64,000 bases of DNA from Cryobacterium sp. Y82 (GTDB taxonomy: Bacteria > Actinomycetota > Actinomycetes > Actinomycetales > Microbacteriaceae): NCBI RefSeq assembly GCF_002929495.1, contig NZ_PJJJ01000033.1, positions 62,001-126,000 of the forward strand. The letters are read 5' to 3'. How positions within the stretch are numbered: position 1 is the first letter of the stretch; the number at the start of each line of letters is the position of its first letter. The notes under the pieces are model-generated. The model saw only the letters and a program-made list of their open reading frames with translations, made no database searches and was not told the origin of the DNA. This document shows positions 60,802-64,000 of this stretch, in pieces. The position numbers were made by a program, and so were the translations under genes.

Positions 60802-62097
60802 TCACGCTGTCCGCTTGGAGGATACCGGGCAAGAAGCCCGCCACAGGTGCATTCCGGCATAACTGCGCCACGGAGCCCAGTCAGCTCCACGGGAGGCGAG
60901 CACCCGGGGGTCGACCGAAAGCCCGAGGCGGCCGGCACCCTGCCGAAGAGCTAAATCGCTCGTGAGTAAAATGTCGGGGCTGCCGAGCACCCGCATGGCC
61001 ACGTACCCGGCCGTCCACGGCCCGATTCCCGGCACTGCCAGCAGGCTCGCCTCCAGCTCGGCCCGCGTCTGCCCAAATGACGGCGCCAGATCGCCCGATG
61101 CCAGCGCCTGCGCCACCCGCAAAATAGTCTCGATGCGCGCCCCCGGCCCCCGCAAGACTGCGCGACCGCCCGCAGCAATTTGCGCCGGGGTGGGGAACAG
61201 TAGCCGCAGCTCGCGGCCTGGAAGGCGGTCACCGAGCGCGTCGGTCAGCCTGGTCAGCGCGGTGCGGGCCGCAGCCACCGAGATCTGCTGCCCGATCAGG
61301 GCCCGAAACAGCGTTTCTTCGGCGTCCATGCTGCCCGGTAAGCGGATGCCGGGGGTCCGCGCGACCGAGGCGGCCAGCGCCGGGTCCGCGGCCAGGCGAT
61401 GGTCGATGGCCTGGGCATCCGCATCGAGATCGAATAATCGACGGATTCGGCCGACCAGCGGTACCAGGTCTGTGAGCCGCGCGAGACGGATGCTGCAGGC
61501 CAGCGCCGGGGCAGCATCCGTCCCCGACAGGGTCACCAGAACCGTCGCAGTGCCGTGCGGCAGCCGCACGGTGCGCTCGTAGCTCGTAGCGGTGGCCGTT
61601 TCAACGCCGGGCAGCGCCCTAGTGCCGAGAAAGCGCAGCACTCCGATGCCGTCGAACGGCGCCCGCGCCGGCAGCTGCAGCGTGATCCTGGTCTCGGCGT
61701 GATCGAGGTCCGGGTGCGGGTGCGCTGGCGGTGTGCGCCGGGCGCTGCGCACCTCGGAGGGGGTGCGCTCGTAGACGGCCGCCACGGTGTCGTTGAACTG
61801 CCGCACGCTTCCGAAGCCCGCAGCGAAGGCCACGTCGGTGATCGGTAGTTCGGTGTTCAACAGCAGCAGGCGGGCCGTCTGGGCGCGGTGCGCCCGTGCC
61901 AGGGCGAGCGGCCCGGCGCCGAGCTCGGCGACGAGCACCCGGGACAGGTGACGCGACGTGTAGCCGAGCCTGGCGGCCAGCCCGTGCACGCCGTCGCGTT
62001 CGACGACGCCGTCACCGATCAGGCGCATGACCCGGGCGGCAAGGTCGTCACGCATGTTCCAGGCGGGAGAGCCCGCGGGGATAGATGAAGTGATCAC
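60802..62097 (-). CDS. AraC-type regulator/DNA-3-methyladenine glycosylase fusion lacking the Ada zinc domain
   Basis: A 431-residue protein with an AraC-type HTH (about residues 15-115: GLAARLGYTSRHLSRVLVAELGAGPL and ITDVAFAAGFGSVRQFND in parts) and an AlkA-type glycosylase (about 130-425) with the helix-hairpin-helix VPGIGPWTAGYVAMRVLGSPDIL and its catalytic aspartate. Related proteins begin with an 80-residue Ada-type methyl-acceptor domain with four cysteines; here only the last residues of it (PAGSPAWN) remain. The gene starts 77 bp before the divergent FAD oxidase gene, so no room is left for that domain. Confidence 0.9.
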   Translation of the reverse strand: MITSSIPAGSPAWNMRDDLAARVMRLIGDGVVERDGVHGLAARLGYTSRHLSRVLVAELGAGPLALARAHRAQTARLLLLNTELPITDVAFAAGFGSVRQFNDTVAAVYERTPSEVRSARRTPPAHPHPDLDHAETRITLQLPARAPFDGIGVLRFLGTRALPGVETATATSYERTVRLPHGTATVLVTLSGTDAAPALACSIRLARLTDLVPLVGRIRRLFDLDADAQAIDHRLAADPALAASVARTPGIRLPGSMDAEETLFRALIGQQISVAAARTALTRLTDALGDRLPGRELRLLFPTPAQIAAGGRAVLRGPGARIETILRVAQALASGDLAPSFGQTRAELEASLLAVPGIGPWTAGYVAMRVLGSPDILLTSDLALRQGAGRLGLSVDPRVLASRGADWAPWRSYAGMHLWRASCPVSSKRTA

Positions 62098-62161
62098 CCC
62101 TTCAGCGTGTCACGGCTCGCAACGAGCGGGTAGTGAAAAAATCAGACATGGAGCGGCTCGA

Positions 62162-62167
62162 TAGGCT
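62162..62167 (+). promoter_or_regulatory. -10 box (TAGGCT) for the FAD oxidase gene
   Basis: TAGGCT, six bases (GGGTCG), then ATG 62174; leaderless-type spacing. Confidence 0.6.
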
Positions 62168-62173
62168 GGGTCG

Positions 62174-63565
<1,392 letters not shown>

Positions 63566-63592
63566 GACGAGCGCTCCCGGCGTACCGGCCGG

Positions 63593-63598
63593 TATTCT
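63593..63598 (+). promoter_or_regulatory. -10 box (TATTCT) for the PrsW-like gene
   Basis: TATTCT, six bases (CGAGGA), then ATG 63605. The gap contains GAGGA, so a ribosome site is also possible. Confidence 0.5.
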
Positions 63599-63604
63599 CG
63601 AGGA

Positions 63605-64000
63605 ATGAGTCTCGACCAGCCGCCAGGCCAGCCGCCCCAGCAGCAGCATCCCGTGCAGGCGAGCCCCACCCCGGTGGAACCGGTCTGGAGCGGCCAGGTG
63701 CGCCCATCCCGCACCGGCCCGATCGTTCTCGGTATCGTCGGGATCGTACTCGCCGGGCTGGCCCTGCTCGCCGTGTTTCTCTACCTGGCGACTTTACTCG
63801 GCACGGGGGCACTGCTGGTCGGGCTGCTCCTGGCCCTGCTGCCGCTCGCGGTCGTGCTGCTGTCGGTGCGCTGGATCGATCGCTGGGATCCGGAGCCGCG
63901 GCCGGCCCTCATCTTCGCGTTGCTCTGGGGCGCCGGAATTTCCATCGTCAGCGCCCTCATCGTCGACCTCGGGGTACAGATCACGATTGCGGCCAGCGCG
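63605..64000 (+). CDS. PrsW-like intramembrane protease, 3' end cut by window
   Basis: Open frame of 132 residues running off the end of the window. A Pro/Gln-rich N-terminal stretch (PPGQPPQQQHPVQA) is followed by two hydrophobic segments (GIVGIVLAGLALLAVFLYLA and GALLVGLLLALLPLAVVLL), and then WIDRWDPEPRPALIFALLWG, the pattern at the start of the PrsW/RsiW-degrading protease core in actinobacteria. The glutamate-rich catalytic motifs lie outside. The identification rests on this one stretch plus overall layout. Confidence 0.78.
   Translation, partial: MSLDQPPGQPPQQQHPVQASPTPVEPVWSGQVRPSRTGPIVLGIVGIVLAGLALLAVFLYLATLLGTGALLVGLLLALLPLAVVLLSVRWIDRWDPEPRPALIFALLWGAGISIVSALIVDLGVQITIAASA

Overview
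The window looks like a chromosomal segment of a high-GC actinobacterium, most likely a member of the Microbacteriaceae (Cryobacterium-like). The support is the core gene order (dxr, rseP, ispG, proS, nusA, ylxR, infB, rbfA; truB, two small membrane genes, ribF), an actinobacterial IF-2 with GNNPFA repeats, a mycoredoxin-type WCGYC protein, a DUF222/HNH-type remnant, and many start codons placed 6-7 nt after a TAnnnT box, as in leaderless transcription. The family assignment is inference; no rRNA or tRNA gene was found.

Layout. 1-6.1 kb: a spermidine/putrescine-type ABC transporter (PotA partial, PotB, PotC), a decayed lipid-kinase gene, and an opposing pair of asparaginase and GABA aminotransferase. 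6.1-10.6 kb: OsmC protein, PadR regulator with a HAAS-like membrane protein, a second GABA aminotransferase, and an acyltransferase. 10.6-25.5 kb: isoprenoid, membrane-protease and translation genes (dxr, rseP, ispG, proS, nusA, ylxR, infB, rbfA), interrupted by opposing genes (Ser/Thr kinase with lipoprotein, thiolase) and by a decayed DUF222/HNH region. 25.5-32.3 kb: folA-thyA, mutY, a P-loop-less kinase-like protein, a PanE-like reductase, truB, two small membrane proteins and ribF. 32.3-39.7 kb: TetR regulator, CynX-type MFS transporter, ROK kinase, and a deoxyribose-type operon (SorC/DeoR regulator, deoC, two aldehyde dehydrogenase genes, the second lacking its catalytic domain). 39.8-48.4 kb: SDR/DUF2867 protein, SGNH hydrolase, a small membrane protein with a leaderless upstream ORF, an SNF2 helicase, phosphofructokinase, mycoredoxin, Nudix hydrolase, and a PiT phosphate transporter with its small partner. 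48.4-52.9 kb: two nucleobase permeases around a type-B carboxylesterase. 52.9-60.7 kb: a gamma-glutamylation amine-catabolism cluster (FadR-type regulator, SDR, aldehyde dehydrogenase, gamma-Glu amide hydrolase, glutamine-synthetase-like ligase, divergent ethanolamine-type permease) followed by an FAH-fold protein. 60.8-64 kb: AlkA-type glycosylase with an AraC domain, GlcD-type FAD oxidase, and the start of a PrsW-like protease.

Functional theme: nitrogen and carbon salvage from amines and nucleosides. Polyamine-type uptake and two GABA aminotransferases lie at the left; a gamma-glutamyl amine route lies at the right; deoxyribose breakdown and purine/uracil uptake lie between. The most unusual signals are the frequent octamer GCGGATGC (about 22 copies, with an inverted pair forming a hairpin after proS), a probable ATT start codon, divergent leaderless promoters sharing a CCTAGG core, and several enzymes that have lost their catalytic parts.
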